Shown here in pieces: positions 1-7,828 of a DNA stretch of 64,000 nucleotides. Each line of letters begins with the position of its first letter. Position 1 is the stretch's first letter. A program made the position numbers and the translations under genes. Under the pieces are notes generated by a model. The model saw only the letters and a program-made list of their open reading frames with translations. It had not been told where the DNA came from and did no database searches. The stretch comes from Branchiibius hedensis (GTDB lineage: Bacteria > Actinomycetota > Actinomycetes > Actinomycetales > Dermatophilaceae): the NCBI RefSeq assembly GCF_900108585.1, contig NZ_UESZ01000001.1:3038001-3102000 (forward strand), given 5' to 3'.

Positions 1-366
1 GCCGACGACATCAAGGAGTTCGTCAGCGCGGGCATTGGCATCCCGACGTGAAACACCCTGCCGTCGTTGCGGATAGGCCACGTTAGCGCCGACTGACAAG
101 TGGTCGAAGAGCTGTCCGTCCTGGAACATCAATGCGAAGCCGCGCCGATGGGTCGGCACCCGGGTGATGTCCTGACCATCGAAGAGCACGCGGCCGCGAT
201 CCGGTTGCTGCAGACCGGCGATCACCCGTAGCAGCGTCGATTTGCCGCAGCCGGAAGGTCCGAGAACGGCCAGGATGCGGCCGGTGCCGACCTCGAGGCT
301 GACGTCGTCGAGTGCCCGGGTCTGGTCGAACGCGACACTCACGTCACGGACTTCAAGGCCGCTCAC
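1..366 (-). CDS. thiQ: Thiamine-type ABC transporter ATP-binding protein, partial (ThiQ-like)
   Basis: Only the first 122 codons are in the window; the rest lies beyond base 1. Translation from the GTG at 366 gives a typical ABC ATPase N-terminus with Walker [10 protein letters not shown] and a Q-loop in LMFQDGQLF. This GTG overlaps the stop of the upstream permease gene (GTGA), which supports the start and translational coupling. The protein should power uptake through the permease encoded next to it. Thiamine specificity is inferred from the TPP riboswitch heading the operon; the visible part of the ATPase alone would not tell thiamine from iron or sulfate. Confidence 0.85.
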   Translation of the reverse strand, partial: MSGLEVRDVSVAFDQTRALDDVSLEVGTGRILAVLGPSGCGKSTLLRVIAGLQQPDRGRVLFDGQDITRVPTHRRGFALMFQDGQLFDHLSVGANVAYPQRRQGVSRRDANARADELLDVVG

Positions 367-2015
367 AAGGTCGTCCGCCCGCCCAGTCGATCCACACCCG
401 CCATGATCGCCCCGGTCACCGCCGCCAACACGACCGACGCGGCAAGGGCCATCCCGAAGTTGGCCGCCCCCGGGTGTCCGATCAACTGGTAGATCGCGAC
501 CGGCAGCGTCGGATCGTCCGGCCGGGCCAGGAAACTGGTCGCCCCGAACTCACCCAAGGAGACGGCGAGGGCAAATCCGATCGCCGCAAGAAACGGCCGC
601 CACGCGGCGACCACATCGACCGTCAGTGCGACCCGCAGCGGACTGGCGCCGAGCGCAGCCGCCGCTTCACGCTGACGCTGGTCGACCGTGCGCAGGGCCG
701 GTGCGAGAGTGCGGACCACCAGCGGCAAGGCCACCATGGCCTGGGCGACCGGGATCAACCAGACACTGTCACGGAAATCGAAGGGGGGTTTGTCCAGCGT
801 GATCAAGAACCCGAAACCCACTGTGACAGCGGAGATCCCCAGCGGCAGCATGAAGACACCGTCGAGCAGACCGACCATCCGGCGCGCCGATCGCGACCGC
901 GGCCTGCGGGAGACCAGGACCGCGACGATCAGACCGAGACCGACAGCCAGCACCGAGGCATCGATGGCGATCCGCCACGAGGTCGACAACGCCTGCCACA
1001 CCGTCACGGGAAGCGCATTGTCCCCCGTCACGGCCGTCAGACCCCGGTAGTTGTCCAGGCTCCAATTACCCTGCACCTGTAGCGATCTGGCCACCAGGGT
1101 GGCGAGCGGAGTGATGACGAGCAGGACGCTCGCGGCCAACGCCACGAGGGCACCGGCATCGCTGCGGCGTATCCGCGTGGGGGTGGGCACGGCGCTGGTG
1201 GCGGCGCCCGTGCGGCGGACTCGCCCGACCAGGGCAAGCAGCACCAGGACCATCACGAACTGCAGGATCGACAACACCGCCGCCCCTTGCAGATCAAGGA
1301 AATTCGTGGTCAGCAGGTAGATCTCGGTCTCGATGGTCGAGTACCGCACCCCGCCCAGCGTCAGGACGACACCGAACGCCGTGGCGCAGAAGAGGAAGAC
1401 CACGCTGGTCGCCGAGATGATCGCGGGCCGCAAGGACGGAAGGGTGATCGTCCGGAACACCTGGCCGGGCGATGCACCCAGGGATGCCGCGGCCTGCTCG
1501 GGTCGCGGGTCAAGGCCCGCCCACGCCGTACCCACCACCCGGATCACGACGGACAGGTTGAAGAAGACGAGGGCGGCGATGATCGCGGTCGGGGTGCCGT
1601 CCAGACCCAGCCAGCCCAGCGGGCCGTTTTGCGCGAGCAGGGTCCGGAAGGCGACACCGACGACCACGGTCGGCAGCACGAACGGCATCACCAGAAGGCC
1701 GCGCAGCAGTGTTGCACCGGGCAGCCGCAGGCGGTAGAGGCAATAGGCGGTGGGTACGCCGAGTGCGACGGTGATCGCCGTGCCCACCACCGCCGTGAAG
1801 AGCGTGAAGCCGATGACCTTCGCGGTGCGGGCGCGGGTGAGCACCTCCCACGCCCCCGCCAGATCCCAGACACCATCCGGCCGCAGCCCGCGGCCGATCA
1901 TGCCGGTCACGGGGACGAGGAAGAAGACGACGAGGAACAGCAGGGGTACGGCGGCCAGCACCCCCCAGCCCACTACCGCCCGCGCGCGGGGCACTACGAA
2001 GTCACGTCCTGCCAC
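363..2015 (-). CDS. thiP: Thiamine-type ABC transporter permease (ThiP-like, fused double permease)
   Basis: This 550-residue inner-membrane protein has two copies of the binding-protein-dependent permease domain, each with several hydrophobic segments and an EAA loop ([12 protein letters not shown] near residue 173 and [12 protein letters not shown] near 453). A fused double permease of this size is typical of the ThiP and Fe(III) permease families. The gene overlaps the upstream binding-protein gene by 22 bases and the downstream ATPase gene by 4 bases. The TPP riboswitch upstream favours thiamine or a thiamine phosphate as substrate over iron. Confidence 0.88.
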   Translation of the reverse strand: MAGRDFVVPRARAVVGWGVLAAVPLLFLVVFFLVPVTGMIGRGLRPDGVWDLAGAWEVLTRARTAKVIGFTLFTAVVGTAITVALGVPTAYCLYRLRLPGATLLRGLLVMPFVLPTVVVGVAFRTLLAQNGPLGWLGLDGTPTAIIAALVFFNLSVVIRVVGTAWAGLDPRPEQAAASLGASPGQVFRTITLPSLRPAIISATSVVFLFCATAFGVVLTLGGVRYSTIETEIYLLTTNFLDLQGAAVLSILQFVMVLVLLALVGRVRRTGAATSAVPTPTRIRRSDAGALVALAASVLLVITPLATLVARSLQVQGNWSLDNYRGLTAVTGDNALPVTVWQALSTSWRIAIDASVLAVGLGLIVAVLVSRRPRSRSARRMVGLLDGVFMLPLGISAVTVGFGFLITLDKPPFDFRDSVWLIPVAQAMVALPLVVRTLAPALRTVDQRQREAAAALGASPLRVALTVDVVAAWRPFLAAIGFALAVSLGEFGATSFLARPDDPTLPVAIYQLIGHPGAANFGMALAASVVLAAVTGAIMAGVDRLGGRTTL

Positions 2016-3076
2016 TGCCGCAACCAGGTGTCGCGGTTCTTGGTGATCTCGGCTGGATCGACGGTCAGCGGCTTCTCGGGCACCTTCGCCGCCTGCTGCC
2101 AGGTCGCCGGCAGCGGGATCGAGGTGTTGACCGGGAAGACGTACATCGCTTCGGGCAGCGCCTTCTGGAAGTCGTCACCGAGCATGAAGTCGATGAATGC
2201 CTTCGCCCCGTCGGGGTTCTTGGCCCGCTCCAGGACGCCGGCGTACTCCACCGACTGGAAGCAGGTGTCCAGCAGCGCGGACGTGGTGGCCTTGCCGTCC
2301 TTGATCGTGTCCGCCGGGGAGGTGTTGTAGGACAGCACGATCGGCCGCGATCCGTTGCCACCACCGGCGGTGTAGTCCACGCTCCACGCATCGCTCCAGC
2401 CGCTGGTCAGCTTGGCGCCGTTGGCCATCAGCTGTTTCCAGTAGTCCTGCCAACCGTCGGTGCCGTACTTCGCGATCGTGGCCAGCAGGAAGGCCATGCC
2501 GGGCGAGGAGGAGGACGCGGCCGGGGTGACGAACTGGTTCTTGTACTCCGGCTTGATCAGATCCGCGAAACTGGCCGGCGGGGTCTGTCCCTTCTTGGTG
2601 AACCAGGCGTTGTCGACGTTGACGCAGACGTCGCCGAAGTCGATCGGCGTCAGATCCTTGCCCGCCTCTCCGGACAGCGCGAATTGCTGTGCACTGGCGG
2701 GTAGATCCTTGGGCGAATACGGCTCCAGCGCACCGGAATCCACGACCCGGGTGGCGAAGGTGTTGTCGATCCCGAAGGTCACATCACCGGTTGGGTTGCC
2801 TTTGGTCAACACCAGCTTGTTGGCAACCTGACCGGCGTCACCGCTGGCGATGACCTTGACGGTGTAGCCGGTCTGCGCGGTGAACTTCGCCAGCAGCGCC
2901 TTGTCCGCAACCCACGAGTCGTGCGTGACCAAAGTGACCGTGGTGTTCTTGACGCTGCTGGAGGCGGTGCCGCTGGGGGTGGATCCGCCGTCGCCGGAGT
3001 TGCTCAGTGAGCACCCCGCCAAGGTGAGGGTTGCGATCACGGCAGCGATCGACGTACGGGCATAGGTAGGTGACAT
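1994..3076 (-). CDS. thiB: Thiamine-type ABC transporter substrate-binding lipoprotein (ThiB-like)
   Basis: This encodes a 360-residue extracellular binding lipoprotein. The N-terminus has a signal segment ending in the lipobox LAGC. The start at 3076 is chosen because GAGGAGG lies just before it, while an in-frame ATG six codons upstream has no such site. The body resembles the thiamine/iron binding-protein family (solute-binding type 1), with WSDAW and NTSPAD stretches. It is the first gene after the TPP riboswitch and is followed by permease and ATPase genes, so thiamine capture is the likely role. The ligand is inferred from the riboswitch. Confidence 0.85.
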   Translation of the reverse strand: MSPTYARTSIAAVIATLTLAGCSLSNSGDGGSTPSGTASSSVKNTTVTLVTHDSWVADKALLAKFTAQTGYTVKVIASGDAGQVANKLVLTKGNPTGDVTFGIDNTFATRVVDSGALEPYSPKDLPASAQQFALSGEAGKDLTPIDFGDVCVNVDNAWFTKKGQTPPASFADLIKPEYKNQFVTPAASSSSPGMAFLLATIAKYGTDGWQDYWKQLMANGAKLTSGWSDAWSVDYTAGGGNGSRPIVLSYNTSPADTIKDGKATTSALLDTCFQSVEYAGVLERAKNPDGAKAFIDFMLGDDFQKALPEAMYVFPVNTSIPLPATWQQAAKVPEKPLTVDPAEITKNRDTWLRQWQDVTS

Positions 3077-3103
3077 GACGTCCTCCTCGGTCATCGAGAA
3101 GGG

Positions 3104-3196
3104 GCTCGACTTCCTCCACCGGTACTAACCGGATCAGGTTCGAGGGTCTGCGGGCCGCCCCGCACTCTCAGCGCCTGGTGCGCTCCCCTGTCGTGG
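3104..3196 (-). promoter_or_regulatory. TPP riboswitch (THI element)
   Basis: Read on the minus strand, the leader holds the conserved parts of the thiamine pyrophosphate aptamer in order: GGGGAGC, then CTGAGAG (3165-3171), then ACCCTCGAACCTGAT ending at 3133, then CCGGTGGAGGAAG. The aptamer ends about 20 bases before the GAGGAGG ribosome binding site of the binding-protein gene. No U-tract terminator is visible between them, so control is probably at translation initiation, with thiamine shutting off uptake. Confidence 0.93.
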
Positions 3197-3288
3197 GATC
3201 CAGGGTAGCGCTCGGCGTGGCGCAACTGCGCGCAGACAGTCCCTTGACAGGCTGGACGGACCAGTCCACTCCCCATGATCGAGGTCTC

Positions 3289-3729
3289 ATGTCCGAGCAG
3301 CCCCCGCCCAACGACCCCTTCCAGCAGCCGTACCAGCCGCCGCAGCAGCCGAATCCGCAACAGCCCTACCAACAGCCGGCGTACCAGCAACCGGTCGACC
3401 CCAGCGCCGCGCAGTACGGCGGCGCCTTCGGAGCACAACAGGACGATCTCGCCGGCGGCCTGCGTTCGCTGTTCGATTTCTCGTTCAACACGTTCGCGAC
3501 TCCGAAGATCGTGCGAATCGTCTACATCGTCATCACCATCGTCATCGCCCTGGCGTGGGTCGGGACACTGATCTCCATGCTGGCCAGCGGCGAATGGCTC
3601 GGCTTCTTCATCGTGTTGATCTTTGGCGCGCTGGTCGCGTTGGTCTACTTGGCCCTGGCCCGGATGACCCTGGAGTTCTACTACTCGGTCGTGCGGATGT
3701 CCGAGGACATCCATCAACGACTGCGCTGA
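3289..3729 (+). CDS. DUF4282 family membrane protein
   Basis: This 146-residue protein has a Pro/Gln/Tyr-rich N-terminal tail of about 50 residues, then the FDFSFNTFATPKIVR stretch and two hydrophobic segments (about residues 78-100 and 104-125) typical of DUF4282. The ATG at 3289 is taken because it begins the Pro/Gln-rich tail, as in relatives. It is a small integral membrane protein of unknown function. A TTGACA at 3244-3249 may be its -35 box, but no good -10 follows at the right distance. It is divergent from the thiamine operon. Confidence 0.8.
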   Translation: MSEQPPPNDPFQQPYQPPQQPNPQQPYQQPAYQQPVDPSAAQYGGAFGAQQDDLAGGLRSLFDFSFNTFATPKIVRIVYIVITIVIALAWVGTLISMLASGEWLGFFIVLIFGALVALVYLALARMTLEFYYSVVRMSEDIHQRLR

Positions 3730-3798
3730 ACCACTCGTGGGGGTGCCGCCGATCACACTAGGGTCGGATCAAGTTCACCCCCGTGACAAGGAGGCAGC

Positions 3799-4086
3799 AT
3801 GAAGGGCATCGGCTGGAAGTTGGTTGCGGTCGCAAGCGGCGTGGTCGCCTCACGGATCGCCAGGGTCGTGACCAAAGGCGGCTGGAAGGCCGTCACCGGC
3901 AAGCCCATGCCCCTAGCTGCCAAGGACCCGTCATCGTCGGCGGCCGAGGCACTCGTTTTCGCCGGAGTTTCGGCCGCCGTCATGGCGGTGACCAAGACGT
4001 TCGTGGACCGCAAGGCAGCCGATTTCTACGAGAAGTCCACCGGCAGGCCAGCTCCGCCGGTCGCAAAACTGCGGGCGAAGAGCTAA
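3799..4086 (+). CDS. DUF4235 family protein
   Basis: This encodes 95 residues beginning MKGIGWKLVA, with a hydrophobic first segment, a second one around residues 48-66, and the motif VDRKAADFYEKSTGRPAP near the C-terminus. This matches the small actinobacterial DUF4235 family, which has no known function. AAGGAGG lies just before the ATG. The stop overlaps the stop of the convergent ankyrin gene by a few bases. Confidence 0.85.
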   Translation: MKGIGWKLVAVASGVVASRIARVVTKGGWKAVTGKPMPLAAKDPSSSAAEALVFAGVSAAVMAVTKTFVDRKAADFYEKSTGRPAPPVAKLRAKS

Positions 4087-4472
4087 CTCAGCAGGTCGCC
4101 GCGACCGAACATCTCCGCTGTCTGGGCGGCAGACGGCGACCCGGCGTGAATGTCCGCACCGGCTTCGAGCAACCGCCACACCACGGTGTCCTCGCCTTTG
4201 AAAACGGCTCCGGCCAGCGGCGTCTGACCACGATCGTTGCGCCGGTTGACGTCCGCCCCCCGCTCGACCAGTGCCGAGACGGCCGCGATGTGGCCGTGGT
4301 ACGCCGCCAGCATGAGCAGCGTGTTGCCCGCTGCATCCGTGAGGTCGACCGGAACTCCGTTGTCGACGTACGCCGCGAGTCGGGTTGCATCGCCTTCTCG
4401 CGCGAAGTCCATGCAGGCGTGCGCGATCTCGACCAGCTCCGGGGCCGGCTCGATACGCGCAGCGTCACTCAC
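4083..4472 (-). CDS. Ankyrin repeat protein
   Basis: This is a 129-residue protein with about three ankyrin repeats, visible as DAAGNTLLMLAAYHGH, ALVERGADVNRRNDRGQTPLAGA and LLEAGADIHAG. It is probably a cytoplasmic protein-interaction adaptor. The start is a GTG at 4472. A sequence resembling a DtxR/IdeR iron box lies immediately upstream. Small ankyrin proteins of this kind are found next to catalase genes in some bacteria, but no catalase is in this window, so the partner is unknown. Confidence 0.85.
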   Translation of the reverse strand: MSDAARIEPAPELVEIAHACMDFAREGDATRLAAYVDNGVPVDLTDAAGNTLLMLAAYHGHIAAVSALVERGADVNRRNDRGQTPLAGAVFKGEDTVVWRLLEAGADIHAGSPSAAQTAEMFGRGDLLS

Positions 4473-4491
4473 ATAGGTAAGCCTAACCCGC
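4473..4491. promoter_or_regulatory. Possible DtxR/IdeR-type iron box
   Basis: The stretch contains AGGTAAGCCTAACC and agrees with the consensus TTAGGTTAGCCTAACCTAA at 14 of 19 positions by my count. It sits directly upstream of the ankyrin gene start, where a repressor would block transcription. This rests on motif similarity alone. Confidence 0.35.
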
Positions 4492-4582
4492 AGCGCTCAG
4501 ACTGGCGACCTCCAACATGTCGTATCCGTGCGGCGCCGTTCGTGGACAGGATGTAACCAACCACGACAAGGAGTTCTGAAAC

Positions 4583-4969
4583 ATGCCTAGGTACTTGATG
4601 TCTGTCTACGGCCCGGCCGACCGGGGCGAATTCGGCGACTACCCCTCCAAGGAGGACATGCTGCAGGCGTTCGCTGACACCGGCGCCTTCAACGACACCC
4701 TCATCGAGAAGGGCTACTTCGTCTTCGCGGACGGCCTCGAGCCGGTCGCCACCGCCACCACCGTCGATGGCCGGGGCTCGACGCCGGTGTTGCAGGACGG
4801 TCCCTACTTGGAGGCCAAGGAACACCTCGGCGGCTTCTGGGTGATCGACGTACCCGATCTGGACGTTGCCCTGGACCTGGCGGCGCAGGGGTCGAAGGCG
4901 TGCCGCGGGAAGGTCGAGGTGCGTCCGTTCAACACCGAGGAGTCGATCAAGGCCCTGATCGATCAGTGA
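4583..4969 (+). CDS. YCII-related (DGPF domain) protein
   Basis: This 128-residue protein begins MPRYLMSVYGPADRGEF and contains QDGPYLEAKEHLGGFWVID, the signature of the YCII/DGPF family (ferredoxin-like fold). Biochemical activity is unknown for most members. Its stop codon overlaps the GTG start of an ECF sigma factor gene. DGPF proteins are well known as genomic partners of ECF42-group sigma factors, and this arrangement matches. Confidence 0.9.
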   Translation: MPRYLMSVYGPADRGEFGDYPSKEDMLQAFADTGAFNDTLIEKGYFVFADGLEPVATATTVDGRGSTPVLQDGPYLEAKEHLGGFWVIDVPDLDVALDLAAQGSKACRGKVEVRPFNTEESIKALIDQ

Positions 4970-6192
4970 GTGAGGTCGACGACGCGATCACCCGCGCCCA
5001 CCGTCAGGAATGGGCGCGGGTGGTTGCGGGGCTGGCCCGCCGATTCGGCTCGCTGGACATTGCGGAGGACTCGGCCGCCGAAGCCTTCGCCCGCGCGGTC
5101 GAGCGGTGGCCCTCCGACGGCGTACCGCCGAACCCCGGCGGCTGGCTCACGACGACGGCGACCCGGATCGCGCTGGACGGGGTGCGCCGGGAGTCCCAGC
5201 GCGCACCCAAGGAACAGGAGGCGGTCATGACGTACGACGACTCACCGCCCCAGCCGACCGGACCTATTGTCGATGACCGGCTGAGACTCATCTTCACCTG
5301 CTGCCACCCCGCTCTGGCCATGCCGGCGCGGGTCGCGCTGACGTTGCGGCTGATCGGCGGGTTGACTGTCGGGGAGATCGCAGCGGCGTTCTTGGTGCCG
5401 GAAACAACCATGGCGCAACGGATTACGCGCGCTAAGGCAAAGATCAAGAAGGCGCACATTCCGTTTGCGGTGCCGACCTCAGATGCCCTCGGCCCGCGGC
5501 TCGACGGTGTGCTGGCGGTGGTCTATCTGATCTTCAACGAGGGCTATCTGGCTTCTGGTGGCGCATTGGCGTTGCGGTCGGATCTGAGTGACGAGGCGAT
5601 CCGGCTGGGCCGGTTGCTGCACGCTTTGCTGCCCTCAGATGGCGAGGTCACCGGACTGTTGGCGCTGATGTTGTTGACGGATTCCCGTCGGGCAGCGCGG
5701 GTTTCGGCCGGGTCGCTGGTCACCTTGGCGGAGCAGGATCGCTCGCTGTGGTCTTCCTCGTTGATCTCCGAAGGCACGGCCTTGGTGCGCTCGAGGTTGG
5801 CGGCGGTCGCGGCGGGTGGGCCGCCGCCCGGTCGCTATCAACTCATGGCTGCTCTGGGTGCGATTCACGCCAACGCGCCATCTGCCGCCGCGACTGATTG
5901 GTCGCAGATCGTGACGCTCTACGACCGATTGCTGCGGCTGGAGCCCTCGCCGATCGTTGCGCTGAATCGCGCGGTCGCTGTCGCCGAACTCGACGGTCCT
6001 GCAGTGGGATTGGCGCTGTTGTCGGACTTGCCGTTGGACGGGTATCACGCGTTTCACGCGACGCGTGCCGACCTGTTGCGCCGGCTCGGACGTTCCGCCG
6101 AAGCGATCGCTGCCTACGACCGGGCCATCTCGTTGACCTCGAACCCTGCGGAGCAGACCTACCTCGCTGACCGCCGCGATGAGCTGACCTAG
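4966..6192 (+). CDS. ECF sigma factor with C-terminal extension (ECF42-like)
   Basis: This 408-residue protein has an N-terminal sigma region 2 (EDSAAEAFARAVERWP), sigma region 4 with a helix-turn-helix (LTVGEIAAAFLVPETTMAQR), then a long TPR-like C-terminal extension of about 220 residues ending in LTSNPAEQTYLADRRDEL. The GTG at 4966 overlaps the TGA of the DGPF gene, which fixes the start and implies coupling. The length and the DGPF neighbour point to the ECF42 group, where the extension rather than an anti-sigma factor is thought to control activity. Its target genes are not evident here. Confidence 0.9.
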   Translation: MSEVDDAITRAHRQEWARVVAGLARRFGSLDIAEDSAAEAFARAVERWPSDGVPPNPGGWLTTTATRIALDGVRRESQRAPKEQEAVMTYDDSPPQPTGPIVDDRLRLIFTCCHPALAMPARVALTLRLIGGLTVGEIAAAFLVPETTMAQRITRAKAKIKKAHIPFAVPTSDALGPRLDGVLAVVYLIFNEGYLASGGALALRSDLSDEAIRLGRLLHALLPSDGEVTGLLALMLLTDSRRAARVSAGSLVTLAEQDRSLWSSSLISEGTALVRSRLAAVAAGGPPPGRYQLMAALGAIHANAPSAAATDWSQIVTLYDRLLRLEPSPIVALNRAVAVAELDGPAVGLALLSDLPLDGYHAFHATRADLLRRLGRSAEAIAAYDRAISLTSNPAEQTYLADRRDELT

Positions 6193-6343
6193 TGCTGCTC
6201 GCAGGCGCCTGGTCGAGGGCTGAGTCCCGGAGCACTCTCAGAGGCTGTCGGTAGCTCTTAGTAGTCTTCTCGCCCCATCATCCGAAATGCCGTATTCGTC
6301 TGTGCCACAGTCACTTCCGTCCAATCCGGGTTGTGCACAGGCC

Positions 6344-6373
6344 TTTCCAAGCTGGACATATGTTCGGTATGAT
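6344..6373 (+). promoter_or_regulatory. Putative sigma-70 promoter for the DUF222/HNH gene
   Basis: TTTCCA (6344-6349) and TATGAT (6368-6373) are separated by 18 bases. The boxes lie upstream of the ATG at 6431, which also has a purine-rich ribosome binding site. This position argues against starts further upstream in the same open frame. The remaining part of the 6193-6430 gap shows nothing else I recognise. Confidence 0.5.
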
Positions 6374-6430
6374 GGGCTCAATGGTGCGACCGACGCGAGT
6401 GGGGACTCGCGGTTTCCGAAAGGGGGTTCG

Positions 6431-7756
6431 ATGGTGCTGGGTCTTGCTGAAATTGATGCGTCCCGTGCTGCCCTGACCAGCGAGCCACTGACCTCCGATC
6501 CTGATGTCGCGCTGCAGATGATCCGCGCGCTGGAGGAGTGCAAGAACGCCGCCACCTCCGCCCAGGCGCAGCTGACGGTCTCCCTGCATGACGCCCAGAC
6601 GGCCGCCGATCAAGCGCGCGGCATCGACGCCAACGAGACGGCCCGGGTGGTTGGTAGCCAACTGGGTCTGGCCCGGCGGATCAGCCCGCGGCTGGGCACG
6701 CGCTTCCTCGGTGTCTCCCGGGCAATGGACGAGATGCCGCACACCGCAGCGGCACTCCGGGCTGGTGTCATCGGCGAATGGCAGGCAACCCAACTGGTGG
6801 CCGAGACCGCGTTCTTGTCGCTGGCCGACCGGCAGACCGTCGATGACGCCATCAAGCACCTGTTGGGCAAGACGTCGGATCGGAGACTGGCCGGCGCGGC
6901 TCGGGCCGCGGCGTACCGCGCGGATCCTGAGGCATTCGTAGCCCGTCGCGCCAAGGCAGAGCGGGAGCGGCGGGTCTCACTGCGACCTGCGCCGGATTGC
7001 ATGACGCTGCTCACCGCGCTGCTGCCCATGGCTGACGGAGTGGCCTGCCAGGCGGCACTGAATGGCGCAGGACCGGCAGGTCCCGATGACCGCCGCGGCA
7101 AGGGTCAGTTGATGGCGGACGCGCTCGTCGAGCGCATCACCGGCCGCCCCGCGCGACTCGCTCCCACAATGGCGCCCGCGGCTGCGTCTGAAACGGAGCC
7201 TGGCGAGCAGCGCGCAAGAGACACCAAACCCTCTGTCGCTGTCCACCTTCTGGTGCCGATGGAGTCGCTCACCGGGGACGCTGAAGGTCACCTGGACGGA
7301 TTCGGACCGATCCCGGCCGATGTGGTGCGCGAGTTCCTCGCGGAGCACGAAGCGGTCGGTGGACTGATCCGGCGGGTCTTCACGGTGCCGGAGACTGGCG
7401 AGTTGGTGGCGATGGACTCGCGCGCCCGCGCCTTCCCGGGGCTCCTGGCCGCGTTCGTGCGGTTGCGCGACCAGGTGTGCCGGACCCCGTTCTGCGGGGC
7501 GCAGATCAAGCACATCGATCACGTCCAGCCGGTTGCTCAGGGCGGCGAGACGTGCGTGCACAACGCCGCCGGGGATTGCGCGCGGTGCAACTACGCCAAG
7601 GAGCACCCGGATCTACAGGTCACGGGCAATGCCGACAGGTACGTCGTGCGCACCCGCGGCATCGAAGCCACCAGTCGTGCGCCTGACCCACCTGGTCGCC
7701 GGGCGAGCGCGTGCTCAGTTCGCAGCTACACCAAAAGAATTCGGCTTCGCGTATAA
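6431..7756 (+). CDS. DUF222 / HNH endonuclease domain protein
   Basis: This encodes 441 residues. The N-terminal two thirds is the helical DUF222 (13E12-repeat) domain, with AGVIGEWQATQLVAETAFLS and RRLAGAARAAAYRADPEA. The C-terminus is an HNH nuclease fold with paired cysteines (CRTPFCGA), HIDHVQPVAQGGET and HNAAGDCARCNYAKE. The family is abundant and often multi-copy in actinomycetes; its cellular role is not settled. The ATG at 6431 is chosen for its GAAAGGGGG site and the promoter just upstream. The gene converges on the drug exporter and ends at a strong hairpin. Confidence 0.88.
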   Translation: MVLGLAEIDASRAALTSEPLTSDPDVALQMIRALEECKNAATSAQAQLTVSLHDAQTAADQARGIDANETARVVGSQLGLARRISPRLGTRFLGVSRAMDEMPHTAAALRAGVIGEWQATQLVAETAFLSLADRQTVDDAIKHLLGKTSDRRLAGAARAAAYRADPEAFVARRAKAERERRVSLRPAPDCMTLLTALLPMADGVACQAALNGAGPAGPDDRRGKGQLMADALVERITGRPARLAPTMAPAAASETEPGEQRARDTKPSVAVHLLVPMESLTGDAEGHLDGFGPIPADVVREFLAEHEAVGGLIRRVFTVPETGELVAMDSRARAFPGLLAAFVRLRDQVCRTPFCGAQIKHIDHVQPVAQGGETCVHNAAGDCARCNYAKEHPDLQVTGNADRYVVRTRGIEATSRAPDPPGRRASACSVRSYTKRIRLRV

Positions 7757-7761
7757 GAGCG

Positions 7762-7800
7762 TGCCACCGCGACGAGGTGGTCTACATCGTCGCGGTGGCA
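7762..7800. terminator. Hairpin terminator between convergent genes
   Basis: TGCCACCGCGACGA (7762-7775) and its exact reverse complement (7787-7800) form a 14-bp perfect stem with an 11-base loop. It lies between the ends of the HNH gene (7756) and the convergent exporter gene (7829), so it could stop transcription from both sides. There is no long T-tract on either side. Confidence 0.7.
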
Positions 7801-7828
7801 GGCATCGGACCGAGCAACTGCGTGCTGC

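Noticed and set aside
3244-3279. TTGACA with CATGAT as promoter of the DUF4282 gene
   Set aside because: The spacing is 24 bases, too long for a sigma-70 promoter. I see no better -10 box.
6431-7756. DUF222/HNH gene as part of a mobile element
   Set aside because: No flanking repeats, recombinase gene or composition break was found around it.
7762-7800. The 14-bp hairpin as a recombination (attC-like) site
   Set aside because: It lies exactly between convergent gene ends and lacks integron neighbours; termination explains it better.
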